Source: Diospyros lotus (taxonomy: Eukaryota > Streptophyta > Magnoliopsida > Ericales > Ebenaceae). Taken from it: a stretch of 64,000 nt of DNA. Shown piece after piece: positions 1 to 12,000 of the stretch. The first letter of the stretch is position 1, and each line of letters starts with the position of its first letter. The notes below the pieces were generated by a model that ran no database searches, was not told the origin of the DNA, and saw only the letters and a program-made list of their open reading frames with translations. Position numbers and translations under genes: made by a program. The stretch lies in assembly GCF_014633365.1 (NCBI RefSeq), contig NC_068349.1:37773192-37837191 (forward strand), given 5' to 3'.

Positions 1-45
1 TCTGATCTTTGAGCCGAGAAGCCAGAGCTCAGAGAAGTCATTGGA

Positions 46-71
46 CAGAGAGAGAGAGAGAGAGAGAGAGG
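46..71. repeat. (GA)n microsatellite in 5' leader
   Basis: A run of GA dinucleotides lies just before the ATG at 81, in the presumed 5' leader of the glyoxalase-like gene. GA/CT tracts are common in plant core promoters and leaders. Confidence 0.8.
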
Positions 72-80
72 AAGACGAAG

Positions 81-3000
81 ATGGCGGCGGCATCGTTCAG
101 GTGGATACTGCAACTACACAAAGACGTCCCAAAAGCTGCGAAGCTCTACGCAGAGGGCTTGGACTTCACCGTCAATGTCTGTACCCTCCGGTGGGCCGAA
201 CTCCAATCCGGCCCTCTCCGGCTCGCTCTTTTACATTCCCCCAGGTTTCTCTTTCTTAGATTGGCTTCTAATTATTTTTTGTCTAATAGGATAGATACAA
301 TAGATTTGGTGGGTTTTAATTTTGTTTTCTGCTATTTAATTGCATGAATCTTTGAAACTGGTTTTTCTGTATGTAAATTGAAATTATGGCAGAAGCTGCT
401 CGCAATTGTGAGAGTAACAAATTAGGTTTTTGTTTTGTTCCATAAGATGCTGCTAATTGCAAAAGATAAGCTCAAATCACTGAATTATTCAAGGAATTCA
501 TAATGAATGGATGTCCTTTTCGCTTCACAATTTGCAATGGTTTTGTTACTATCAATGCCATTCTAAGCCGCTCTTTGATAATTCCTCACATTGTTCCTGG
601 ACATTTTCTACTTCTGAGATCTTAGGTATAGCCATGTAAATGGCACCCAAATACTCAAATGGTGAGTCTCTTTACATAAAATTCATGTCTCGTAGGTCTG
701 TACCACAACAATCTCGAACCTTAATCCCATTAGGCAGGATCTAGTACATGAATTCTAGATCTCCTTATGTCTATCCGTGACCATATCCTCTGTAAGACCA
801 TTATATCTCATGGCATGTCATATTTCCTCCATTTCATTCACTTGCCTCACTGGAGCTTCTATCAATCGTCTTCTCCAAGGCCTATACCTTACAATTTCAA
901 TGACAAGAGAATGAATAAATAATGAATGTCAGCTGGAATACTTTGTCTTTAGCTTCATCATTCTGCAATTTAATATGCAAATTGCTAGGTCTTCTCCCAG
1001 CTGGTAATAGTAAGGCTACCTACTAGTTGAGTGTTTTTATGTACTACTTGTGTATGCTAAAGCCTTGTGCCACATTTGGAACTATGACTTTTAAAAGGAA
1101 AGAAAACCAATATTCTTACATGCATGTACTTATTTTCTTTCATTTTTTTCCTTTTCATATAAAAAAAAAGAACACACACACACACACATGTTCCAAACAT
1201 AGCCTTAAAGATGCAGTAGCAAAGTTTAGCAAATGATTGGTGGATGGTTGTGAAGGGGGTGTGCGTGCGTGTGAACATTTGTGCCTGCACATAGGGTAGC
1301 AGTAGTCTTGCAATCTGCTAGCTGTTAAAGATTTTTCTCGGCTAAGACCTCAACACTTTACAATAGAAAGTATTGCTAGGAGTACTTGCCACATTAACAT
1401 TGCTTTTATTCCCTAGATGATCGTTTGGACATCAAAGTTGAAGTGTTCCTTCCAATGCATATATTCATACTTTTTTATGTAATATTTATATTCTCATACA
1501 AGCATTAGTACCTGTAACTTTTTTCTATATTAACATTAATGTTATATGTTGAGGACTAGATGACTTTCATGAAAATTTTAAGTTTGTTTGCCTAAGTTTG
1601 CCTTTTGTCCAATGTTCATTTCTTTGAAAAGGCTTCTAAAATCCTGGAGATGAATCATGAAAAAAATATTCTTGGTTGCTTAGGTTTACAGAAAAATTGC
1701 CATTGTTTTTGAAGGTTTGTGCCTCTGTAGTCTTGGGAGGCTCCATTTAGTTTGCATCAAAACTTTACAATGATAAGATGCTGTTAGAAAATTGGAACTG
1801 TTACTACTGTCTATAGAAAAAACCAGAATTGTAATAGAAGTCAAATCTCTTGCTAAGAGGCGTGATGATGCTTCTTGAAGATAGTTAGAGCCAAGGGAAC
1901 CAACAACTCTATCTCTGAGATTCAACTTATCTTGGATGTGATTTCATTCCTTCTCGGTTTTGCATTAACTAATGGAAACCCATTATTTCTCGACCTCAAA
2001 TCTAGATGCCCAAGACTTCAATGATAGTCTTCTTACATTTTCATTATGAATGTTTTAACATTTGAAGCCAAATCTTTTGGACTTCGTAATTTATGAATGT
2101 CTTCCTAATTTATAAATGTCTTTTGGAGTTCCTAGTTAATTTATGACTTTTGGCTGGCCAAGCCTATTGGGTTTCCATTCATTAGTTTAAACTACTTAAT
2201 TTGAATTATTTTCCAACATATGCAATATGGAATATCACTTATTATGCATTACGCAGATTTTAAGGGGCTCTTTAGTTGTAGAAAATGATTTCCAATTTTC
2301 TATAAAATCTTTAGTTTCATTTTCTATAGAAAATTTTGAAAAACGCGTTCAAATGTTAGAAATAGAGCAAACATGAATTTCCACTCTGAAAAATTGGAAC
2401 ATGTGTTGAAAAAAAAAAAGAGATGCTTTATTGATTTATTTTTGTGGTAACTCGTGTTAAAGAAAAAGATAAAGATGATTTGGAAAATATTGTTGGAAAA
2501 CCCCATTTTCCATATCTCCAAATTAATAAAGAAAACTTAGGGGGTTGTTTATTTGTGAAAATGAATTCTAGTTTTCTATCTTAATTGCCTATAAAATCTC
2601 TAGTTTTCATTTTCCATAGAAAATTTGAAAAACGTGTTCAAATGTTAGAAATACATAAAACTAATTTTCAGTCTAAAAAATTGGAACATATGCTAAAAAA
2701 AAAGTCAGATGTTTTGATTTCTTTTCTGTAACTTGTGTTAGAGAAGGAGATGGAGATGACTTGTGGAAAATTTTTAGAAAATTGTATTTTCCAAATCTCC
2801 AAATTGATAAGGTAAACTCAAAAAACTCATTTAGGAGTTTTCCAAGTTCAGTTCACTTTTGGAAAACCATGTTCTCCAAATCTCCATTTTCTATTTGGAA
2901 AATTTTTGCCCCGTTCAGTTTTAGGAAACATTTTCTAGTTTTCAATTCCAATTTTATAATTAAAAATGTCCTAACATTTTTATGTTTCAAAAAGTCATAG

Positions 3001-4111
3001 CATTCATTTTCAAAAAAAATTTGAAAACATCAAAACTGATGTTTTCTAATTCATGGTATAAATTTGAAAATTTAGAAAACTAAATTTTATATTTTCTAAT
3101 GGGGGATTCAATTATTCAATATGAAATTGGAATTGGAAAACAAAAACAAATATTTTCTACAACTAAACAGGCCGTTAGTGTTTGATCAAGTTCTCTAATT
3201 TTTCATTTTTTGTGGAGTAATTTTCTGAAAAACTAGGGCAGTTTTCCACAATAAACAGCCCCTAGAAAACTCATTTTAAGTGTTTTCCAAGTTTAGTTCA
3301 ATTTTGGGAAACATCCATTTTCTATTTGGAAAATTTTTATTTAAACTTTCTTTCTAATTTTCCATTTTCTGGGGAGTAATTTTCCGGAAAACTGGAGTTA
3401 TTTTCCAAAACTAAAGACCCTCTTATGTGCTGAAAATTCATCATATTTCCAAGTCAGAATGAAATGTGCAGCCAGCAGAACTATCGTTGCATTCTTAAGA
3501 GTAGCTAATTTCTGCTTCATTGGACTTTGGTAGCTTGTGGAACATGGTTTTGCGGAAATACTTTCAGTCTTCCACTGTTCCGCACGCGCTTTGAAATGTG
3601 ATAATGAAAAACTATACTTAGCAATATTTCATGGAATTCAGCTGAATCAGAATATAATGCCTTGGAATTAGCTGCTAACTATAACTTCTCAGGGAGCATT
3701 CCACAGAGAAGGGATACTCGTCACTTTTATCCTTTACTGTGACCGACATCAACAGCACTGTAACGAAATTAATGGCTTTGGGTGCAGAGCTGGACGGTCC
3801 AATAAAATACGAGATTCATGGAAAGGTAAACACCATTGTTTAAATTCCCCGTCTTTGAGCAGCTCAAGTACTAGCCACTTCTCTTTATGAACCTTCCTTG
3901 GCTTTTTACTCTTGTGTTGGTATTTTCATGCCACATCTAAGCAAATTAAGCACTCATTGCTTGCTGTTAAGCAGTAGCCACTTGAGTAATTGTGTCACCC
4001 TGTGCTTCTATCGGCAAAATCCTAGAATTTGTGACGAATGTTGGCTTTTAACAGGCTGCAGCTATGCGGTGTTTTGATGGGCATATGGTTGGCCTCTATG
4101 AGCCTGCCTGA
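81..4111 (+). CDS. Glyoxalase/VOC-fold family protein, 3 exons, 117 aa
   Basis: Exons are 81-244, 3693-3825 and 4055-4111, joined in frame across GT..AG introns, stop TGA at 4109-4111. The protein starts MAAASFRWILQLHKDVPKAA, continues through a beta-strand-rich middle (KGYSSLLSFTVTDINSTV) and ends DGHMVGLYEPA, the layout of small plant lactoylglutathione lyase / glyoxalase I-like (vicinal oxygen chelate) proteins. At 117 aa it is a single VOC half-module, normal for this plant subfamily and shorter than true glyoxalase I. Metal ligands cannot be assigned with certainty, so a glyoxalase reaction is not shown. The start is the first ATG after a GA-rich leader. Intron 1 is 3.4 kb and contains nested inverted-repeat elements (2264-3421). 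Family resemblance is from memory; the exon structure is read directly. Confidence 0.88.
1172..1188. repeat. (CA)n microsatellite
   Basis: Short CA dinucleotide run in intron 1 of the glyoxalase-like gene, next to an A-rich tract. Confidence 0.7.
2264..3421. mobile_element. Nested MITE-like inverted-repeat elements in intron 1
   Basis: The outer left end GGGGCTCTTTAGTTGTAGAA (2264) is mirrored at the right by TTTTCCAAAACTAAAGACCC ending at 3420. Inside, a second left end GGGGTTGTTTATTTGTGAAA (2541) pairs with TTTTCCACAATAAACAGCCC ending about 3262. A third pair sits at about 2911 (CCGTTCAGTTTTAGGAAACA) and 3156-3175 (TCTACAACTAAACAGGCCGT). The interior has two diverged copies of a roughly 270-bp unit (about 2300-2530 and 2590-2815). 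The ends look like plant MITEs of the GGGGCTGTTTGGTT type. No clear target duplication was found. The element lies wholly in intron 1 of the glyoxalase-like gene. Confidence 0.6.
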
Positions 4112-4871
4112 AAGTGCCAAAACCAAGCGTGTTTGTTACCTGGCAACCAGAAGAAACAATGACTTTCAGGGATCCGGTGAATGGCTTCTTGGGGTGCGAA
4201 AAACCTTGTAAATGCAAGAAGTAGCTTTCTGCCCTTCTTTGATTCTGCTGATCGGTGGGTTGTTCTTTCTAATCATACGGATTAACCGCAAGAGCACAGC
4301 TTTGTTGGGTGCTTTGAGAATTTGCAGGCAATTGGAGGAAGACACGGTCCAATTATATTTGCAGCTCTCTCATCCGTTGAGAAACGTCTTGGACTATCAT
4401 CCAGCTCTCTTTGTTCCTTTCTTGTTTTTTTTTTTTTTTTTCAGTTAATATGGGAATTGCCTTTAGATTCAGGGCACACTATGTTTATTGACACCAGATG
4501 CCATATCAAGATGAATATCAGGTGCTGTTCATGTTGCCCTTCTTGCTCCTTTAGCAATGGAATGGAATATAAGATATTTTTTACTTATTTTCATTTCTTT
4601 CTCCTCTTGCAAATGCATCGTATCATTTTGTGATTATTGTCGTCGTCGTTGTTGAGCTCTAAAGGTACAGTAACAGTGGGCTACCACACATTTGTCAACA
4701 TATTCATTGTTTTTGTGTAGTCACTATTGCTACGGGCTCTACCTGTTGTAATGTGGTAGAGTTTTGCTTGACTCATGTGGACAAGGCAATTTAAAGGGTG
4801 TCTGTCCAGATCAAATCGGAGTCGAAATTAGCAAAAAATTCGGAGCAAATACAGGGCCAATCCTATTAACA

Positions 4872-5062
4872 CATGAATAATGCTATTGGTACATTTTTGT
4901 ATACATTTTAGGCTACATAAAGGTATATCAATGATAAAAATGTCCCTAATGAGACGCATAAAGACGCGTGAGGTGCATAGAAACGAGAAATATTTTGGTC
5001 ATAATATCCATTTGTGTAGTTCAAGATATACAAAAATAACGTACATTTAACATTTAACATGA
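4872..5062 (+). mobile_element. MITE, family A copy 1
   Basis: It begins AATGCTATTGGTACATTTTT and ends near ATACAAAAATAACGTACATT, so the ends are imperfect inverted repeats (TACATTTTTGTATAC against TGTACGTTATTTTTGTAT). The same sequence recurs at 33401-33575 in the same orientation and at 35574-35735 inverted; shared internal blocks include AATATTTTGGTCATAATATC. Length is about 190 bp with no coding capacity. The superfamily is not determined. Confidence 0.6.
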
Positions 5063-5093
5063 TTCTTAACATATAGTAGTGTGTATCTACATA

Positions 5094-5121
5094 GTAATAA
5101 TAATAATAATAATAATAATTT
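5094..5121. repeat. (TAA)n microsatellite
   Basis: About eight to nine TAA trinucleotides in the intergenic region upstream of the BTB gene. Confidence 0.85.
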
Positions 5122-6057
5122 ATTAAGTCTTTGGTACAAATGGAATGGAACCGAAGTTTGATTTTTCAAACCAAAGACTAGATTGAACATATTCCATCTT
5201 TGATTGAATTAGGTTTTTTGGTCCATCTCAGTCTTATTTTTTTTATCTATATTGAAATTTTCCTAGCAAATTACATGGACTCGTGGGAATTAATTAGGCT
5301 AAAAGTTTAGATATCCCATTTTATAAATTAAAAAAAAACATTTTCTCTACTCAAATGTTCTTCTTGACTGGTTACTTTACCAATGTTTTCCCAATTTTAA
5401 ATAGATATAATATTAATTGAATAATGTTAATTATTATAAACTGCAATTGTATTATTTTTAGACAAAATTAGCTACCATCTTCTTTCTCATACCTCACCAA
5501 GCCAAGTCTATGGCACTTTTGTCAATTTCTAACTAACTAATATTTTTCTATTCCACAAAGTTGAAGTGCTTAATAACTAATAGTTGTATAGACGGTAATC
5601 TCAAAATTCAAATATAGACGTTTTTTAATTTTTTTCGTTTAATGAATTTTTTATTATTTTTAGTTATATCACAATTTTATTAATTGATAACGGGAGATCG
5701 GGTAAGGTGGTAATCTCAAAATATTTCAAAATATAATATATTTATTATCAATTAATAAAATTATTTAAAAATTAAAAATAATATATGTTATTTAAAAATA
5801 AAATATATTTATTAAATCATAATTATTACATCAACATTATTCGTATTAATTTTTATTAATACTGCCAAAAATTGGGAACGTGTGGATCCCATGAGCCACC
5901 TATTAATTGCCCTCTCTCTCTCTCTTTGTCTCTCTCTCTCCTCTTGCATTTTGTTTATTAGTTATTGGCCGTAAAGGGAAGGGATCGGATTAGGGTTTTA
6001 ATTCTTCAACGTCTCTCGTCTTCATCTGCTTTTTCCTTTGGGAGAAAGAGGAGGGGA

Positions 6058-9000
6058 ATGAGAGAGACGAATTTGGATCTTTTCGACCCGAGAACGGGCA
6101 TGGACTATTCCCCCAACGGCGACTTCGGCTTCGCTTTCAACGACAGCAATTTCTCCGACCGGGTTCTCCGCATCGAGATCGTCGCCGATCCCCCGGAGTC
6201 CTGCTCCGACGGCGACACCTGCCTCAGTCTCGCTAACTGGGATCGTCACCGCAAGCGCCGTAGAGAAGACGTCAAGAAAGACAACGGTTTGTCATCGATT
6301 CTTGTGTTTCTTGTGCTACGTTGTCTGTGTGGGGTGGGCTGGGCTCCTCCTGAATCATCAATCGAAAATGAAAATGATATAATTTTTTAGTGGAATGTTT
6401 GGATGAACGTTGGCGAGCGGGTTTTTGTTGGTTGTTTTTCCTTTTATGCTTTGAAATATCTGTATTTCGATTTATTTATGCATTCCTAGTTCAGTTTGGT
6501 TGCTGAGAAAGTATTGGGAGAGAAAAGAACGAAGTTTTGAATCGTTATAGACTTGGAAATAGGAACTCTATTCACTTGAAGCACGGCTTTAGAAACTAAG
6601 ACTTTTTGTGTGCAATATTTAAGGCAAATTTAATTTTCACGGTCTGAAACATTTTTGTTGTGAACGTATTTATTTCATTAAGTAGTTGAATATTGGAAAA
6701 TTTTGATTGATGTTCTGCTTTCTGGTTATTCTGATATCAATTAGTCTTTGTTGCTTAAATTCTATCCGAGAGTCTTGTCCCAAAAATTTGAATGTTTATG
6801 TATGTTGAAGGGTATTCAGTATTGTTTAAGTGGCGTCCTTATCAAATATATTGGAACAAGTGCTGCTAAGCTGATGGTTGTAGCAATTTTCCTTATACAC
6901 AAGCAAATATGAACGAGCTTGGAGATTTTCCATGCTTTATCAGCGAGTTTTTGTTAATCGTATGTATTCTTTGAAATGGATTGCTTCCCTCTGAACCTAG
7001 ATTGTGTACACTAGTGAATGTAGAGTCAGTGGCTAGTGAGTCTTTGTTAGGACTCTGGACTCTCATCTCAAAGTGTTCTTGTAAATCGTGCATTGCATAA
7101 CTATTTTTACTTATTTTTTTAATGAAACCTTGTTTTAGAATTTTTGTTTTTTGTTCCTTTTGGTTTTCTTCTTCTTTGTGGTTTTTCCTTCACTAGTCAA
7201 ATTCATACCACATGTATTGGCCTGAAATGTCTTGTTGTCTCAAATGCTAGTATTTTAGGGGTTAATGAGCTGCTGAACCTATCCTGTGTCGAATAAGACA
7301 AGAAATGGCTCAAATATATGGCATTGACAAGTATCAACATAATGAATTTTGAAATCTATTATCACCAAGGGAAATTCTCTCTTTATCTCACACTAGCTTA
7401 GTTTCCTTTTACATGCCTGTAGGAGAGGATACGGTCACATTGTTGGATTGAAAAAGAGTCTAGGGCAAAAGAAGAGCCTTATAGTCACAAAAATGTATAC
7501 ATTCTCTAAGATTAAAACCATGCTGGTTTTCAAAGAAAAATGTGACAAAGGGTGCCCAAAAAAAATATGGATGATTTAATAAAAAGGGGAATGCTAACCA
7601 TTGCCTCATTGCCAAGGTGCAATGTGTGCACCTTGTTTTCAAACAACGTGTATTTATTGCTCCTTGTTTTCAATTTCGAAACAATCTGATCGATTGATGA
7701 TAAATGCATCATACTTTGAAACATTTAATTAACCAAACAAATTATCTGGATGCTGAAAACAAGGTGCACTTATTGGGCAATGGTTAGCATTACCCTAACA
7801 AAAAATACTCCCCAAAAAAAATTAATAACTTTAATAGTAAGAAAACAAAGAAAAGAAGATGAAACAAAGAAGTAATTCAATTGTCATAGGACGTAAAGGG
7901 GGCTGAATTTTGCTGCGGATTTTGTTGCTATTAATTGTATTCTTTTACTACTTTTAATTGTACTTTCCTTTTCCAACTGGGTAGTTTGTTAGCTAGTACA
8001 ACCAGGTATAAAGGTGACTAGAATAGGACAAAATAGTTGATTATAGGAGAGGTGATATGTTGTGGCAGCACCCCCAAAGCAAACTATATAACCTCCTGAA
8101 TCCTAAAGTAAGAGGCTATCAAAAATCAATCAAAAAATCTGATTTCTTCTCCTCTCAAACTTGTCTCTACTTTTCTCTCTTCTATCTTCCTCTCTTCTTC
8201 ACTCTCCCTCCATTCTTCTTCACTGTTCTTTAGCACACCCTTCTAATTCACGCTGAATTAGTTGACAATGTCACAGCATAGCAGTGACATTTGGTATTAG
8301 AGCTTTGATTCCAACAAGAAGCTTGTTAGCGACGTGAGAGATGGTCGAGGGGACTCGCATGAAGAATATGGAGTCACAAAACTCACAACTCCAACAAGTT
8401 AATTCAGCCATGTGAGAGTTCCAGAACCGAGTGGACTGATTGGAATGAGGTTTTGAGAAGAACTATGATGCAATAGGCAGACTAAATCAGATGAGGGAAG
8501 AGATGGGAAACCAACTTCAACAATTCATGTTGATGTTTACCCAGCAAAATCAAGTAAGAATGGCCCTTGACTTTCCCCCTAAAACTAGGACGTAACCAAT
8601 TTTACATAATGAGGGGTGAATTGGGGAAATGGGACATCTGAAATTGAAGTATAATAGGAGGATGAGGTTGAAACTATGATAAGAAGAGGTCGTGAGGACC
8701 GGGGTAATCCACCTCAACTAGGGTTCCTCGTGCCCCAGATGGAAATACCTGTGTTTGAGGGAACTAATCCTAGATGGTGAGTTAGGATGTGTGAATGATT
8801 GTTTGAATGGTACAATGTGCCTGAGAAGGGCAGCTTTGGCTGTTGTCTACTTTGATGACATGGTGGATGCATGGTTCCAAGGATGGACCCGAACAAGGGA
8901 TAATTATACATGGGGGGAATTTACTGAAAAGCTATGTGAGAGATTCAGAGAAAGGAGCATGTCGGATACCATAAAAGAGTTCAACAAGTTAAGGCAAGTT

Positions 9001-12000
9001 GGGGACGTTGGGTTATACTTGAGGGGGTTCGAAGAGTTAAAGTCATTAATGAGTAACCATGACCCTCACTTGTTTGAAACATATTTTGTTTCTGGCTTCC
9101 TTAGCGGCCTTAGTGAAGATTTGAGGCCTATGGTAAAGATGATAAGACTGCGAACAGTGGAGCAAGTAGTCGAGAGTGCCAAATTGCAGGAGTTGGTAGT
9201 TAAGGCTTTGATGAAAAAACAGAAGCAGCAACAAAAGGCTATATCCATGGGGAATTTGAAGCAAGGGGGAAGCAGAGATTCGATCAAGGGAAATGTAAGG
9301 GGAAGAAATTTTGGAGGTCCATATTCTGGGGGGAGGCTTAATGAACCAAAGAGGCAACTTGGTGTGTGTTAAAAGTGCGGGGATAAATACTATCCCGGGC
9401 ACCAATGCAAACTCTAGTTGTTACTGTTAGAAGGAGATAAAGAGGAAGGACTAGAGGAGGAAGAAGGAGAACAAGTAGAAGGTTTCGAATAAATTGGAGG
9501 AGAGGACGATGGAGAGATATCTCTCTATGCACTCAAAGGAATCACCAATAACAAGATAATCAAGGTTAAGGGCAAGGTGAAGGAGAGCAACTTGTTAATC
9601 CTCATTGATAGTGGAAGTACCCACGGCTCCCTAAATGAGAGCATTGCCAAGAAACTCAAGTGTCCACTCACAAGCACGCCGCATTTGAGTGTGGCTAGTG
9701 TTAATGGGAATCGAGTATTGAGTAACTCGGCTTGCCCTGGATTCATATGGGAAATGCAATAGGAGTTGTTTGAGGTAGATCACAAGTTGCTCCAACTAGG
9801 GGGGTGAGCCCCATAAGCTTCGACTTCAACCGAATGGAAGTGTCCTTTGAAAATGGGGGGTAGAAGAATGGCTCTTTCAAGTGGGAAGGAAACTGCTACT
9901 TGCAAAATGATTACAAGTAAAAGGCTATAGAGAGTCCTTAAGAGCAAGTGGAGTCAACTCACATAACTATTTTCTATTGTGGAAGTAGAGGAGAAGCATA
10001 ACGGAGGTGAATATGGGGAGCTACAATTGACTATCAGCCACCAACAAGGTGGCCCTGACCAGGTTACACGCTACCTCTTATTGATGAACTATTGGTAGAA
10101 TTTAAGAACCTTTTTGTGGAACCAAACACCCTTCCTCCTAGTCGTGTCTTGGACTATGCAATTAACCTAAAACCAAATGTTGAACCAGTCAATATCAGAT
10201 CCTATCGTTATGCCCTTATTCAAAAAACAAAAATTGAAAGAATGGTGAAAGAAATGTTGAACCAATCGTTTACTAGACAAAGCCAAAGCCCCTTTGCTTC
10301 CCCAGTCATTTTGGTAAAGAAAAATGATGGTTCATGGCATTTTTGTGTGGATTATTGCTAACTTAACACCTTGACCATCAAGGATAAATTCCCCATACCC
10401 CTTGTTGAAGACCTAATGGATGAGTTACACCAGGCCAAATTCTTTTCAAAACTTGACTTGCGCTCTACCATCAAATTAAGACGCCTGAGGATATCCACAA
10501 AACGGCATTTAGAATCCACTATGGCCATTTTGAGTTCTTGGTGATGCCTTTTGGGCTCACCAATGCCCTAGCCACATTCCAATCCCTAATGAACCAAATA
10601 TTTGAGCCCTACCTAAGAAAATCCATACTTGTGTTCTTTGACGATATCCTTGTCTGCAGTCCAATTTTGGACCAACACCTTACCCACCTAAGAATCACAT
10701 TTGAGGTCCTTTGAAGCAACCAATTATTCATCAAAAGGTCTAAGTGTGCATTCGGTCAGAACCAGGTGGAGTACTTGGGGCACTTAATCTCGGGGAAAGG
10801 GGTCAGTACTGATCGAAGGAAGGTGGAGGCTATGCTGAATTGGCCCGAGCCCACTACAATAAGGGCCCTTGGGGGTTTTCTTGGGCTCACGGGGTACTAC
10901 TATAGATTTGTTAAGGTTTATGGAGTTATTAGCCAACCCCTCACAAATTTATTGAAGAAGGGGAACTTCCATTAGGGACAAGAGGTGGAAGTGGCTTTTG
11001 AAAAGTTGAAAGTGGCAATGAGTAGGGTACCAATGTTGGGGCTACCTGACTTCAACAAGCTTGAAATAGATGCATGTGGAGTGGGTGTTGGGGCCATCTT
11101 GATGCAGTATGGCAGGCCATTGGCTTTTCTAAGCCAAGCCCTTAGTCCAAGGTACTTAGGCCTAAGTATATACGAGAAGGAATTCTTGTTGTCCTGATGG
11201 CTGTGGAGAAGTGACAACATTACTTGGAGATGGGGAGGTTTGTAATCAAAACTGATCATGAGTCTCTAAAGTTTTTGCTACAGCAAAAGCTGCAAAATCA
11301 ATTGCAAAAGAAGGGAATGGCCAAGTTAAGGGGGTTAGAATACTCCATACAATATAAGAAGGGTAAGGAAGACTTGGCAGCGGATGCCCTATCGAGATGC
11401 CAAGAAGAAGGGAGTGCAGTCGCCTTGACTGTGATAATTCCAAAGTGGTGCAAGGAAGTGGTGGACAACTATGAGGGAGATGAACACATAAAAAGCATGT
11501 TGGAGAAACTGGCTCTGGGAAATAAGGAGGTAGAGGGGTACACTTTGATGGATGGTCTGTTGAGATATAAAGGCAGGATAGTAGTGGGCCACAATGATGA
11601 ACTCAAGAGGAAAATTTTGCAATCCTTGCATGAGTCCCTTTAGGGGGGCATTCGGGCTTCCAAAATACTTATTTGAGGGTGAGATAGTTGTTCCATTGGC
11701 CCCAACTCAAAGTGACAGTGAAGGAATTTGTTTTGGGGTGTGATATGTGCAAGAGATGCAAACACGAAAATGTAGCATACCCAAGGCTGCTACAACCCTT
11801 ACCAATTCCGGAACAGTCATGGACAAGTGTATCCATGGACTTCATTGAAGGCTTGCCAAAATCCGAAGGAAAAAATTGTGTAATGGTGGTGGTTGACATA
11901 CTTACTAAGTATGCACATTTTGTAGGATTGGCCCACCCCTACACAGCCCAAGAAGTGGCAAGGGCATTCATTGATCGGGTGGTAGCTGTGCATGGGGTTC

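Larger units (their letters stand above)
4112..6057. other. 3' flank of glyoxalase-like gene and intergenic region
   Basis: About 4112-4650 is probably 3' UTR. It contains a long T tract ending in CAG (about 4426-4443) that resembles a 3' splice site, so a 3' UTR intron is possible. From 4650 the sequence becomes AT-rich and holds one MITE copy (4872-5062), a TAA microsatellite (5094-5121) and a CT-rich stretch (5911-5942) just before the BTB gene. No convincing coding sequence was seen. Confidence 0.6.

Noticed and set aside
4212..4633. Protein-coding extension after the glyoxalase stop
   Set aside because: No similarity to the family; the conserved C-terminus YEPA ends at 4111.
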